NCBI GenBank assembly: GCA_039105265.1
Contig: JAPFFF010000008.1
Span: 496,001-560,000, forward strand
DNA: 64,000 nt
Origin: Tritrichomonas musculus
Lineage: Eukaryota > Parabasalia > Tritrichomonadida > Tritrichomonadidae
Reading direction: 5' to 3'
A model generated the notes under the pieces. The model ran no database searches. It was not told the DNA's origin and saw only the letters and a list, made by a program, of their open reading frames with translations. The position numbers were made by a program, and so were the translations under genes. The stretch's first letter is position 1, and every line of letters begins with the position of its first letter. Below are positions 31,309-41,041 of this stretch, in pieces.

Positions 31309-32039
31309 ATGTATATTTATCATCAAAAATAATGAAAATATTAAACTGATTGTATTTCTCAAAAAGTTTAACAAAATTCTGATAAAAAATTTTTACTCTG
31401 AAAATGGCTCTGTTTCTTATCAATTATTTCAATATTAATTGACAAATGAGAAAATTAATTAAAATCATTTCATTTTATTATTTAAGATGTTAAATATATG
31501 GGAACTCGATGAACCAATTGCAACAAATATTCAAGAACTCGCAGAATTATCTGACCATTTAAATTACTTATATAATAAAAAAGTGACACTTTGTGGATTT
31601 ACTGTTGATTATAGTTTATATGAACACCTTCACAAAATAACATCTGAAGGTCATCCAGAAATACTTTGTTTCTCAAAATGCAAGATAAGCAATGCCTCAT
31701 TTGACCTGTTTGTAGACCTCGAATGCTTGAATACAAAACTTTCAATCAATAATTGCGATCTGACACCGAAACTAGGAATAATGATCTTGGAAAGTTTTGA
31801 TGCATATTTACCAGTAGACATGGATTTATCTAACAACAAATTAGGAATTGGAGATTGCATCCGTTTCATTGAACATATCAAAAAAGACGTAAGGACGAAT
31901 CTTGCAGGATTCTCATCGATAAATATTTCAAACAATGGCTTTTCACAAGATATCATTGACGATCTGCGAAATTTCGCCAAAGAACACAAACATTATCATA
32001 TCATTATATAACTTTCTTTCTCATGCTTCGTGAATAAAA
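31309..32039 (+). repeat. Right arm of 731-bp inverted duplication
   Basis: Mirror image of 26056-26786. The outer boundary is sharp: after GTGAATAAAA the sequence diverges, poly(A) on one side and AGGCATTTAAG on the other. Confidence 0.9.
31487..32011 (+). CDS. Small LRR-like protein, copy B
   Basis: A 174-aa twin of the gene at 26084-26608, with I at position 59, A at 70 and N at about 138. The same initiator-like TCATTTCATT lies 20-30 bp upstream of the ATG. Both copies are intact, so the duplication is recent or is being kept alike by gene conversion. Confidence 0.75.
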   Translation: MLNIWELDEPIATNIQELAELSDHLNYLYNKKVTLCGFTVDYSLYEHLHKITSEGHPEILCFSKCKISNASFDLFVDLECLNTKLSINNCDLTPKLGIMILESFDAYLPVDMDLSNNKLGIGDCIRFIEHIKKDVRTNLAGFSSINISNNGFSQDIIDDLRNFAKEHKHYHIII

Positions 32040-32199
32040 AGGCATTTAAGTTAAATAATTATTTAAAATGAAAAAGTGTATAAATACCTTACATGAAGAG
32101 ATATATAACATTTATAAATGATAAGTATTCCCAAATTTGTAGGTTAATAAAAGTAGAATTGAACCAAACCCATTATTTAAATATTGAAAATTCCCAGTC

Positions 32200-34233
32200 A
32201 CATTAATTCAATCTCATAAAAAATTATGCTTTTTTCAAGAAGGAAATTTAGAAACGTTTAAGCCAACCGTAATCAAAGGTAAAACTTTCGATTCGCAATA
32301 CCACTACGAAATAATGATTGTTGGATGCAAGTTTAACAAAAGTACAGCAGAATATGGATGTGGCTTACTAATACAGCAAGATTGTTATTTGATATTACAT
32401 GGAACTGTCTTTCTTGAATGCAAAACAACTGGAAAAGGAGGATGTGCCTATCTTTGTGGAGTTTCTATATCTTATTCGAAAGAAAATAAAGACTTTACTG
32501 GTCCTAAATTGGAAGAAGTTGATATTCAATACTGTTGCTTCAATAGATGCATCAGTCAAAGAGGCAATGATGAATGGAACGTATACGGAGCATCAGCAAT
32601 GATTGCAGGTAAAGTTGTCAAACTTCTTTTTTCTACTTCAACGAGTCATTTCCAAAGCAAGCAAGATGATCAAAGATCAAGAGGGGCACAATTTGACATT
32701 TAATCAAATGTGATTAATCTCGAATTTGTCAACGTTACAGAAGCTTATTCGTCAATGTGTGGTGGTATTGAAATCAGACATGCAACGAGAGGTCTGATTA
32801 AATATCAATCTTTTTACTTGAACGATAGTCCATGTATTGAAATATTCACGAATTTAGTCAATCAAGGAATAATTGTGTCAGAATGCAACATGATTGAAAA
32901 TGTATTGCGTTCTTATGATGGTAACAACCCTGCAATGATTTACACAAGAGATGCTTCGATTGAAATAAGCAACTGTTTCATATCTGGAACAAAAAATTGA
33001 AGACAATTTGAAATTGGCAATTAAAGAAGCCTATTATAAAGCCTACAGCAGTGTTACTATTAAGCTTGTTAACTTCAGTGTTTGGGGATTCGAGCATAAT
33101 CAGGAAGGCGATTGTATTAGAGAAAACGTTAATTTGAGATATGTAATTGCTCATTTGGGGCTGAATGAATGCGCAGGTAACATATCGGTGGCGCCTTTAA
33201 TTATCACTCCAATCTTCTCAAGTCCTGCCCAATTCTCGTTTAGTGAGCCTTTTTCAAAATCAGCAATTTTCACAAATTCAGATAAATTCAAAAGAATTCA
33301 CCTTTACAGGTCAATTTACAAAGACAACCGCTTTTACCATTTCTAAAGATTTTACCAAATCACGTCAATTTTCTTTTTCCTTATATTTTACAAAAATTTT
33401 CAAATTCAAAAGATTTTGCACAATCAATAGGTTTTTCTGATTCAAATGCATTCACCTACACAGGTCAATTCACATAAACAGGTTTATTTACGGAATCCAA
33501 AGATTTTTCACAATCACATAATTTTACAGATTCTCGGTACTTTGATGCAAGTGGCACTTTTACTCCATCAAATACGTTTGCACAATCACTTGACTTCACT
33601 TATTCATCATTCTTCTCTCAATCAACTGAATTTTCATACTCTTCTGTTTTCAGTAATTCAGATAAATTTTCATTTACAAATGAATTCACTTTTTCTGATA
33701 TTTTAATCGATTCTTCTCAATTTACAGATTCGTTTTATTTCACTTTTTCTAAGCACTTTTCAGAAACAAGAAAATTTTCAAATTCAATTGTTTTATCTAA
33801 ATCAAAATCTCTTTCATCAAGTAATCATTTTGATGTCACAAATACATTTAGACCTTCACGTTCATTTACACCATCTGATGAATTCAATGCATCATCTCAC
33901 TTCACCAATTCTTTTTATTTCACTTTTTCATCTCAATTTTCAGGTCACTTCACAAAATCCAGTGTTTTTTCACCCTCAAAAAAAATACGAAGTGAAGTTG
34001 TTATAATAGTTAATGAGAGCACTTCAAAGGATAAATGAATAATTATTGGTGGCGTTGTTGCAGCTGTTGTGCGCGCCGTAAGGAATTGTTGATGTGAGCA
34101 AGATAGTGACATGTTTTTAGATCCCAATCCGATTGAAGATAATAATTCAAGTATTACTTATAATAATGTTCTTCATGGGCTTGATATGGAAGATGATTCT
34201 TTAGAAGAAGATTTTAATAATGATCATCATTAA
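32200..34233 (+). pseudogene. Decayed beta-helix surface-protein gene
   Basis: Fragments in several frames read as one former surface protein. At 32314-33000 there are right-handed beta-helix (Pmp/autotransporter-like) repeats: VGCKFNKSTAEYGCGLLI, FLECKTTGKGGCAYLCG, IVSECNMIENVL, IEISNCFISGT. These match the C-terminal part of the intact gene at 42635-47650. At 33240-33960 a long series of 7-8-residue FTxSxxF units appears, split among frames. At about 34040 there is a short remnant of a membrane helix (IIIGGVVAAVV), and the gene ends in an acidic tail EDNNSSITYNNVLHGLDMEDDSLEED with stop at 34231-34233. At least five stops or frameshifts interrupt it. Confidence 0.7.
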
Positions 34234-34744
34234 AAAGTTAAATATTTAACATTGAAAAAACCAATATTATATTTATTAAAAGGAAATATTTAAAAAAATC
34301 AATATTATATCTTTTTCATTATTAACTATTATTATAAATTTTTGCTGTTGTTAAGAATCTTATAGATTTTAGATTTACAAAGTGTAGAAAAATATTCCAA
34401 ATTAATATAAAGTCAATTATATCATAAATTAAAGAGCAAATTCTCAGAGTGAACATTTCTCGAGGCAAACAAGTTTTGATAATATTATAAACAGGAGCTT
34501 TGGATATGATGACTTAACATAATGCATAGATTCTACATTAATAGTTCTTTTATTCAAAAAGAACTAATATGTATTTGTGCTTTAAAAAATTTTCCCATTT
34601 CGAGCTCATGTAAAAATTAATATTTGAATTAAATAATATAAAAAATATTTCAATAATTATGTTAAAATAATATTTTTTATATTTATCAACCTAAAAATTG
34701 ATAAAAAAAAAAAGATATTGAATAATTAGACTACCTATGGTATA

Positions 34745-35134
34745 CAGTAAGGTTGTAAAATTCAAAAACGTCTCAAAAGAGGAAAATCTACTTTTTCATA
34801 GAAAACGATTAAAATGAATTTAAAATAAAAGTCAAAATAACGAATTTAATTCAAATTTGGATTTTCCTTTATAGCGTTGCGAAAATGGAAAATCCACTTT
34901 TTGAATGATGCTCATTTTTTCATATAGAGATAGGAAAACACTATTTGATGAATATAATGTCACAAACAGCTGTGTGATAAACTTAATCATGGAAATATTA
35001 TTTCTTAAAACGGTAGGTTTAAACAAGATTTTCTCTCTATTTCTTTATTTCTTTCATTTTTATTAATGAAAATTTTTTTCTCAAAAAGTCGATTTTCCTA
35101 TTTTGAAACGTTTTCCAATTTTGAAACCTTACTG
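34745..35134. mobile_element. Tc1-like MITE, 390 bp
   Basis: The ends are CAGTAAGGTTGTAAAATT and, inverted, CAGTAAGGTTTCAAAATT, followed inside by near-matching AAACGT and AGGAAAATC blocks (about 50 bp of imperfect inverted repeat). TA flanks both sides (34743-34744, 35135-35136). TA target with CAGT ends is the Tc1/mariner pattern. Nothing is encoded. Confidence 0.75.
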
Positions 35135-35401
35135 TATTATTTATTTGTATAATCTCATAGAAATTTTTTATGGTCATCATTTGCTTTTTATATTTAGAAA
35201 TTTTTCATTTTTCTTAAGTAAAATATTATATTTTAAATTTATGTTTATATTAAAGGTGCTAATATCATTATATATTTTTATTATCCATTTTTATATTGAG
35301 ATAAAAGCATTTTAACTCAAAGAATCAAATTTGGCCTTTAACGATGATGAATTAATGTTTTCCGTTGTTAATGCCTATTTAAACGTTAAAAGCTTGCTTC
35401 T

Positions 35402-36475
35402 ATGGCATCATCAAAATTTATTGTTGATCTCAAAGATTTTGAAATTGTCAAATCGCTTGGTACAGGATCATATGGTGAAACTTATTTGGTAGAGCAAAAA
35501 AATACAAATAACCAATATGTAGCCAAAGTATCTAAACAAAAATATTCTGAAAATAGCAAGCAAAAAACATTTTCCAATCGAATTTCTAGTTCAATCAAAG
35601 CGCAAAACCCCGCAGTTTTAAATTATATTGGCTTCAGTTATACAAATTTTGTTGATGAAGACTTCCCAACAATAATTACCGACTTTATGCCAAATGGAAC
35701 ATTAAGTCAGACTCTAGAACAAGAAAGCGCAGGTAAATTTGTTAAAAACTGGAACGGTACGAAGAAACTGATTAATATTCTCGGAATTGCTCTTGGAATG
35801 CAATATCTTCATTCAAAAGATATTATTAATCGCGATCTTAAACCATCAAATATTCTCCTTGATGAAAATATGTATCCACATATTTCCGATTTTACGAATT
35901 ACAGATTAATAAAAACAATATCAGAAGAATTTAAAGAAAATGATACTTGTACTTCAATATACACAGCACCAGAAGTCTTTTTCGAAGAAAAGTACACCAA
36001 TAAAGTTGATGTTTACTCTTTTGCCTATATTACATATGAAATTGTTCTTGGCCGGCCAATCAAACTACAAGAAGGGGAAGATCTCCACAATTTTATGAAT
36101 GGTATCAATGAAAAAGGAAAGCGCCCAGATATCTCAATGATTGCCGCCCCAGCTGTAAAAGATCTGTTAGAAAAGTGCTGGAATAAAGATCCATACAAAA
36201 GGCCTTCATTTGATCGTATAGTTGAATTGGTTGGAAGCAGCGATTTTTACACTCCCTTTAACATTGACAAAAATGAAGTTGTCTCATACCTTAATCTCTT
36301 CCCTGACGATGTTAAAGGGAAGAAATTCGCTCTGAAGCAGCTCGATTCGGACATTCTTGATGATCAGAAACGTTTGGAAAAGTTGCACAATAGAAAGAAT
36401 CCTTTAAGAATGTTTGTTATTTTTATTATTATTCTCATCATACAAGTATTCATTAAGCAAAACTTTATGTCATAA
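35402..36475 (+). CDS. TKL-like kinase with C-terminal membrane anchor and altered DFG
   Basis: A complete 357-aa protein. The kinase domain covers about 12-282: loop LGTGSYGETYLV, lysine K42 in YVAKVSK, NRDLKPSNILL with D145 (His of HRD replaced by Asn), and DFT at 163-165 in place of DFG. TAPEVFFEEKYTNKVDVYSFAYITYEIVLGRP corresponds to the APE/subdomain IX region and CWNKDPYKRPSFD to subdomain XI. The catalytic Asp and both Lys/Asp metal ligands remain, so weak activity is possible, but loss of Gly in DFG suggests altered regulation or a pseudokinase. Residues about 334-351 (MFVIFIIILIIQVFI) form a single C-terminal hydrophobic helix after a basic stretch, typical of a tail anchor. AACGTT 14 bp before the ATG resembles a Myb-type trichomonad promoter motif. 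Confidence 0.88.
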   Translation: MASSKFIVDLKDFEIVKSLGTGSYGETYLVEQKNTNNQYVAKVSKQKYSENSKQKTFSNRISSSIKAQNPAVLNYIGFSYTNFVDEDFPTIITDFMPNGTLSQTLEQESAGKFVKNWNGTKKLINILGIALGMQYLHSKDIINRDLKPSNILLDENMYPHISDFTNYRLIKTISEEFKENDTCTSIYTAPEVFFEEKYTNKVDVYSFAYITYEIVLGRPIKLQEGEDLHNFMNGINEKGKRPDISMIAAPAVKDLLEKCWNKDPYKRPSFDRIVELVGSSDFYTPFNIDKNEVVSYLNLFPDDVKGKKFALKQLDSDILDDQKRLEKLHNRKNPLRMFVIFIIILIIQVFIKQNFMS

Positions 36476-36532
36476 AGATAAATAGAGCTTCTTTTTTATT
36501 ATTATAATTATTTTGTAAACTTTTCAATATTG

Positions 36533-36667
36533 AATGAACTCATAGAATATGATTTTCAATAGTAAATTTTAGGAAAAAGTTTAGGTCAAATTGAAAAAAA
36601 AATTGTCCTTAACGACTAAAAAAATTTTTAAAAAAGTGTAATGAAAATCATATTCTATGAGTTCATT
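36533..36667. repeat. Short foldback: 26-bp perfect inverted arms
   Basis: AATGAACTCATAGAATATGA and onwards at 36533-36558 is repeated inverted at 36642-36667, with an 83-bp AT-rich loop. It lies 60 bp beyond the kinase stop codon and may fold in the transcript 3' end. Another palindrome, CCAAAAGCCCAGGTCTTGGGCTTTTGG, occupies about 36976-37003. Confidence 0.65.
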
Positions 36668-37169
36668 AAGGATATTTAGGTAAGCTTGTAAATTTGGTGA
36701 AATAAACGTTTTTTGGGTTTTAAAAATCACCAAATGTAACCATATTATTGTCAAATGAATTTCATTAATATTTATTATTGTCATAAACCATTGAATTATT
36801 TGAAAGAGGAATTAAATGAGTTTTATCAAAAGTCATATTAATAATCGATAAGATTTTCTCAGTAAAAAAAAGTTTTTTTTTGAATATTACAAAATAATTG
36901 TATGATCTGTATAATATATCATATAAAATAATAATAAAAAGCTCATTTATATTGACGATGAAAAGCCAAATAACCGATTTCACCAAAAGCCCAGGTCTTG
37001 GGCTTTTGGCGACAGCATTCAATTTTGAATAGTTTACATATATTTTGGAGATCACCAAAACGGTTTTTTTGGCGATGGTGATTTGTAAAGCTTTCAAAAT
37101 ATCATATATAAAATAAAAAAAAAAAAAAGAGATAAATATATAATAAAATCAATAAAAGCATTTTTTCAA

Positions 37170-37549
37170 AGTAGTATATGTTTGTCATGATTTTAGGACT
37201 TCGTCCCAAACTCCTGACAAACATTTTTTATACCACTAGTCGTGGCACAAAATATATATAAGCACGATTTCTGTGCCATTGTTACCTTTTTGTTACCATA
37301 CCCGATAAATATTACGTAAGACGAATAATAATCAAATAATTGACTTTGTCAACTTCGAACAACAAATTGTTCTCAACAAATCGGCAGCTCTGCTGACTCT
37401 TGCAAAGCAAGCGGCTGCCATACAGACTGGGACTTCGTCCCCAATAGAGTCGCCCTTGCAAGGAGCCCTACAAGTAGGCCGAAGCAAAGCTGCTGAATCA
37501 ATATATTGACTTGTGCAAAGGTGAATAGTCTTTTGTTCTAACAATAAGT
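37170..37549 (+). repeat. Left 380-bp terminal inverted repeat
   Basis: From the outer end inwards it contains a nested hairpin: outer stem TGTTTGTCA/TGACAAACA with inner GGACTTCGTCC, at about 37178-37227. A GGCACA/TGTGCC hairpin follows at about 37255-37280. A GC-rich block with GGGACTTCGTCCC and CTTGCAAAG units lies at about 37390-37495. Such stacked hairpins near an end could be origin, telomere or protein-binding sites. Confidence 0.85.
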
Positions 37550-37675
37550 TCCTCAAAAAAAATAAAGTTCCTTGATTGGAGTGTGAATAAATTGGGCCAA
37601 AAAATAGGTGGAAAAAGAGGACGTAGTCTCTATAAGCAAAGCCAATGAGCAAATCGTACTTGACATAGTCAATAA

Positions 37676-38155
37676 TTACATATCTATTAATTGTTTCACA
37701 ATTCCGTCCAGATAATTGATATAATTTAAGATATTGTTCGATGAAAATATACGATTTATATCCTCTATTATTTCAACAGGAATTTTATCGATATTGTTAT
37801 TGAGAATTGTAGTATAGGTTCCGATAATGCTTCTCAAAGAAGCTACAACACATTCTCTTGGGTATGAATCAATGGTATTATTGAATGAGATCATTACTTG
37901 GTTCATTCTTTCCTCTCGTTCCTTTTTCTTTCTCGCATTATAGTTTCTCATGTAGGCGTTCCATTTACTTTTTCTCTCATTTTCTTTCTTTATTATTTTT
38001 ATGTATTTTTCTTTATTGGGGTCTTCTAAAGCTCTAGAATAACTGTCTGAATCACTGTTATTGGCTTTACCAACTAAGCTTTGCTTATGTAAGTCATTTG
38101 AGTCAATCTCATTACTTTCAAAAGTTTTTTGTAGTTCTGCCATTTGCTGATCCAA
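37676..38155 (-). CDS. Unknown 159-aa charged protein of the helicase element
   Basis: A basic, helical protein: acidic/Ser-rich start (FESNEIDSNDLHKQSLVGKANNSDSDS), a strongly basic coiled segment (KYIKIIKKENERKSKWNAYMRNYNARKKKEREERMNQ) and a hydrophobic helical C-terminus. The KQSLVGK stretch is encoded by one of the element's AAGCAAAGCTT hairpin motifs. DNA binding is possible from the basic region. I do not recognise a family. It is the last gene before the left terminal repeat. Confidence 0.6.
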   Translation of the reverse strand: MDQQMAELQKTFESNEIDSNDLHKQSLVGKANNSDSDSYSRALEDPNKEKYIKIIKKENERKSKWNAYMRNYNARKKKEREERMNQVMISFNNTIDSYPRECVVASLRSIIGTYTTILNNNIDKIPVEIIEDINRIFSSNNILNYINYLDGIVKQLIDM

Positions 38156-38318
38156 AAAAATAATATATATGTGATATTCATATAATTGTCATATTATAAC
38201 TCTCAAATATTTTGAATGTATACCATGTCGATTCAAACTATCTGAAACAATTTAAACGGCACTCAATGAACGACAGCTCTACTGACTCTTGCAAAGCAGG
38301 TCGAAGGAGCGGTCCCAT

Positions 38319-38579
38319 CTAGTTGGGAAGCTTTACTTTGTTCAACAAATAGTTCTTCAATAGATTCTTTTTGATTCTGAATATCTTTTTGACGTTTCTA
38401 TCAAATCCCTTTTCGCATAATTGGGCATCATAGTTTGTAATCAGTAATTTTATAGTGTCATGTAACGGCCACCCTTTCATTTGATATTCATTAATTTGTT
38501 GCGATAATTCGTGTTTCAAAATCTCGTGAGTCATTATTTGGAGATTATTTTGTGGTGGATAAAAAAATTTAATTCGCAT
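38319..38579 (-). CDS. Unknown 86-aa protein of the helicase element
   Basis: It starts MRIKFFYPPQNNLQIMTHEIL and is helical and basic at the C-terminus (FRIKKNLLKNYLLNKVKLPN). It begins 18 bp after the helicase stop codon, so the two may be cotranscribed. Immediately downstream (about 38265-38335) lies a GC-rich segment resembling part of the terminal repeat (GACAGCTCTACTGACTCTTG). Function unknown. Confidence 0.5.
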   Translation of the reverse strand: MRIKFFYPPQNNLQIMTHEILKHELSQQINEYQMKGWPLHDTIKLLITNYDAQLCEKGFDRNVKKIFRIKKNLLKNYLLNKVKLPN

Positions 38580-38597
38580 AAGTAAATAATAGTTTTT

Positions 38598-40538
38598 TCA
38601 CAATAATTTGGACAACCAATATGCTCGTATTCTCTTACCACCCTCATTTAATGTTTTTGTTTGGATGATATATCCTTGAGGGCATTCATTAATATCATAG
38701 TATTTATATAACTCCTTTTTGCCTTTAAATATTTTATTTAGTTCTTTTTTGTCAAGTATTGGTTTTGCTGTTTCATTATCACAGCAAAGCTGGGTCGAAC
38801 CAAATTGGTCAATTAAATCTGACTCATTCACAGGCTGCTCAATCTGCTGTTGCTCTATTTCTTGCTCAATCTGCTGTTGCTCTATTTCAATTAATTTATA
38901 CATTCTAACTCTTTTGTCATCAACCAATCGTTTGGTCATAATAATTTTATAATTTGCTGGAGGTTTCTTGAATCCATAATATTTATACAATTTCTTCAAT
39001 CCATTAAACTCTTTATTTATTTGCTTTCCACTGAATTTAGAAGGGTTTTCTACAGCAACTTTATTGTTTTTGACATTTCCTTCTACTGACGCTATTGTGG
39101 CTTGTTTTGAAGTATCCTTTGGCTGTGCTAAGTTCTCCATATGAATCTTTACTGTGACAGATACTTTGCCTAATTTTTTAAGGACTTTGCACCAAGAATC
39201 TATAGTCATATTATTCCATGTATTGGCCCTCAATTTATTGAGTCTGTATTCATATCTACTCAATGACTGTCTTACTTTACACTGTCTTTTTTCCGAGTCC
39301 ACAATATTGAGAAAGAGATGTGTTGTTGAATTGTTTAAGCGATTACGACCTATAAATTGTTCTACTGAAGATACTGTATCAAGTGGAGTTTGGATGAATA
39401 TTTGGAGGATATTTTCTTTTAACGATTGACCTGCTTGTATTGTGGATGTAGCAATAATTACGTCAATTTCTCTGTTTTTATTCAATATGTCATATATTTT
39501 CCCGTTTTCATCTACAATAACCTCCTTTTTGTCCCCATTATAGATTGCTACGGAAAAATCTGAGTCTGCCAAAATAGCTTTCTTCAAAAGCATTCCTTCA
39601 TTTTTGTCTTCAATTTTGATTAAAATCTTATCGTAATTTGGCTTCTCTTTTTGTATCAATTCAATGATTTGTTCCGCAAAGTTTCCTTCGGCTGTCTCGC
39701 AGACTGGAACTTTGTTCCCGGCTCTAAAGGAGACTCCAGCTTTACTGGCGGAAATTTCTTCTTGTTTATTACCTAATTGATGTATAAAAATATTTCGATT
39801 ATATTGGGTCTTTACATCTGGTTTTATTATTCTATAATCTTTGAAGACAGATAATCCAGCAATATCGTTAATCGTTGCAGATAACAGACCGACATTATTA
39901 AAATCGCGGATAATTTCGATTAACGGTATATTGTTTAGTAATAAATGAGCCTCATCTATGATTAAGGTATAATTGTCTAAATCAATATCGTCAGAGGCGG
40001 CCAAGCTTTGCTTATTGTCTACAGAATCTTTATCCCTTCTCGATTGATAAGACAATTCAACAAGAGAGCCAAGGCAACGAGATGCAGTACTATATGTTGT
40101 AATTATTATTTTGACATTTTTTGTAAATGCCTTCTTGAATTCATCAAATGCCCCATCTCTAATACAAAGCGTCAAATATTTATTCATTTCACACTCTCCA
40201 ATATCATTTAATAGTATAATATCCCTATAGATTTTGTTATAAAATTCTGATGCTATATTAATAGTTGGAACAATCAAAATGAATTTCGATTCTGCTGGAT
40301 ATTCTTGATTGTCTCTAGAACAAATTGAGGATCCATTCTGATTTAGTACAGTTTTGTAGATCCATTTACAGACAGCCGAACTTTTTCCACATCCAATTGG
40401 AGCGTCAATAATAAACTTCTTTTCTCTGTATTTGAGAGTTGTTGAGCCAGTAGATTGTTCTCTAGTAAATGTTATATAATTATACGGAATATTATCAAAT
40501 ATCTCGCTTTCAATATATTGACAAACATTTTGTGCCAT
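38598..40538 (-). CDS. SF2 DEAH-type helicase of the TIR element
   Basis: The frame is open from 40601, two bases inside the right repeat. The better start is the ATG at 40536-40538 (MAQNVCQYIE), giving 646 aa. SF2 motifs occur in order: Walker A IDAPIGCGKS, Ia-like FILIVPTINIA, DEAH in LIIDEAHLLL, motif III VGLLSATIND, motif V IIATSTIQAGQSL, and motif VI EQFIGRNRL. This set recalls origin-binding and replicative SF2 helicases of viruses and plasmids (UL9-like), so initiating or driving element replication is the likely job. The C-terminus has two ~45-residue repeats (FNGLKKLYKYYGF and FKGKKELYKYYDI, each ending in a basic RxY strand) separated by a QQQIEQEIEQ linker, possibly DNA-binding. 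Segments encoding NKVPVCETAEGN, NKQSLAAS and STQLCC coincide with GC-rich hairpin modules, so those were apparently accommodated in frame. Confidence 0.85.
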   Translation of the reverse strand: MAQNVCQYIESEIFDNIPYNYITFTREQSTGSTTLKYREKKFIIDAPIGCGKSSAVCKWIYKTVLNQNGSSICSRDNQEYPAESKFILIVPTINIASEFYNKIYRDIILLNDIGECEMNKYLTLCIRDGAFDEFKKAFTKNVKIIITTYSTASRCLGSLVELSYQSRRDKDSVDNKQSLAASDDIDLDNYTLIIDEAHLLLNNIPLIEIIRDFNNVGLLSATINDIAGLSVFKDYRIIKPDVKTQYNRNIFIHQLGNKQEEISASKAGVSFRAGNKVPVCETAEGNFAEQIIELIQKEKPNYDKILIKIEDKNEGMLLKKAILADSDFSVAIYNGDKKEVIVDENGKIYDILNKNREIDVIIATSTIQAGQSLKENILQIFIQTPLDTVSSVEQFIGRNRLNNSTTHLFLNIVDSEKRQCKVRQSLSRYEYRLNKLRANTWNNMTIDSWCKVLKKLGKVSVTVKIHMENLAQPKDTSKQATIASVEGNVKNNKVAVENPSKFSGKQINKEFNGLKKLYKYYGFKKPPANYKIIMTKRLVDDKRVRMYKLIEIEQQQIEQEIEQQQIEQPVNESDLIDQFGSTQLCCDNETAKPILDKKELNKIFKGKKELYKYYDINECPQGYIIQTKTLNEGGKRIRAYWLSKLL

Positions 40539-40599
40539 TTTACTAAAAAATAAAAATGATACCTTTGATTTTAAAATTGTGCCATATAAATGGTATAAC

Positions 40600-40979
40600 A
40601 CTTATTGTTAGAACAAAAGACTATTCACCTTTGCACAAGTCAATATATTGATTCAGCAGCTTTGCTTCGGCCTACTTGTAGGGCTCCTTGCAAGGGCGAC
40701 TCTATTGGGGACGAAGTCCCAGTCTGTATGGCAGCCGCTTGCTTTGCAAGAGTCAGCAGAGCTGCCGATTTGTTGAGAACAATTTGTTGTTCGAAGTTGA
40801 CAAAGTCAATTATTTGATTATTATTCGTCTTACGTAATATTTATCGGGTATGGTAACAAAAAGGTAACAATGGCACAGAAATCGTGCTTATATATATTTT
40901 GTGCCACGACTAGTGGTATAAAAAATGTTTGTCAGGAGTTTGGGACGAAGTCCTAAAATCATGACAAACATATACTACT
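40600..40979 (-). repeat. Right 380-bp terminal inverted repeat
   Basis: Exact mirror of 37170-37549 as far as I can read. It carries the promoter region of the helicase gene, since the helicase ATG lies about 60 bp inside it. The mirror copy at the other end would direct transcription inwards too, but no gene reads from that side. Confidence 0.85.
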
Positions 40980-41041
40980 TTCAATTGAAAATAAATTTTT
41001 TTCATTTATATTTTAAATATATACCGATATAAAATGTATTT

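Larger units (their letters stand above)
37170..40979 (-). mobile_element. TIR-bounded SF2-helicase element (3810 bp), looks whole
   Basis: The element is bounded by 380-bp terminal inverted repeats (37170-37549 and 40600-40979) that look identical on reading. It starts AGTAGTATATGTTTGTCATG and is flanked on both sides by TTCAA (37165-37169, 40980-40984), a 5-bp target duplication. It carries three minus-strand genes: a helicase and two small unknowns. No transposase, integrase, polymerase or capsid gene is recognisable. GC-rich hairpins are scattered over repeats and genes. Identical arms and open genes imply recent arrival. A linear-plasmid, transpoviron-like or Polinton-satellite nature is inference; I know of no exact family match. 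Confidence 0.85.

Noticed and set aside
37332-37652. 106-codon ORF in the left terminal repeat and its 70-codon twin at 40605-40817
   Set aside because: Both exist only because the repeat is duplicated; the peptide follows the GC-rich hairpins and looks unlike a protein.
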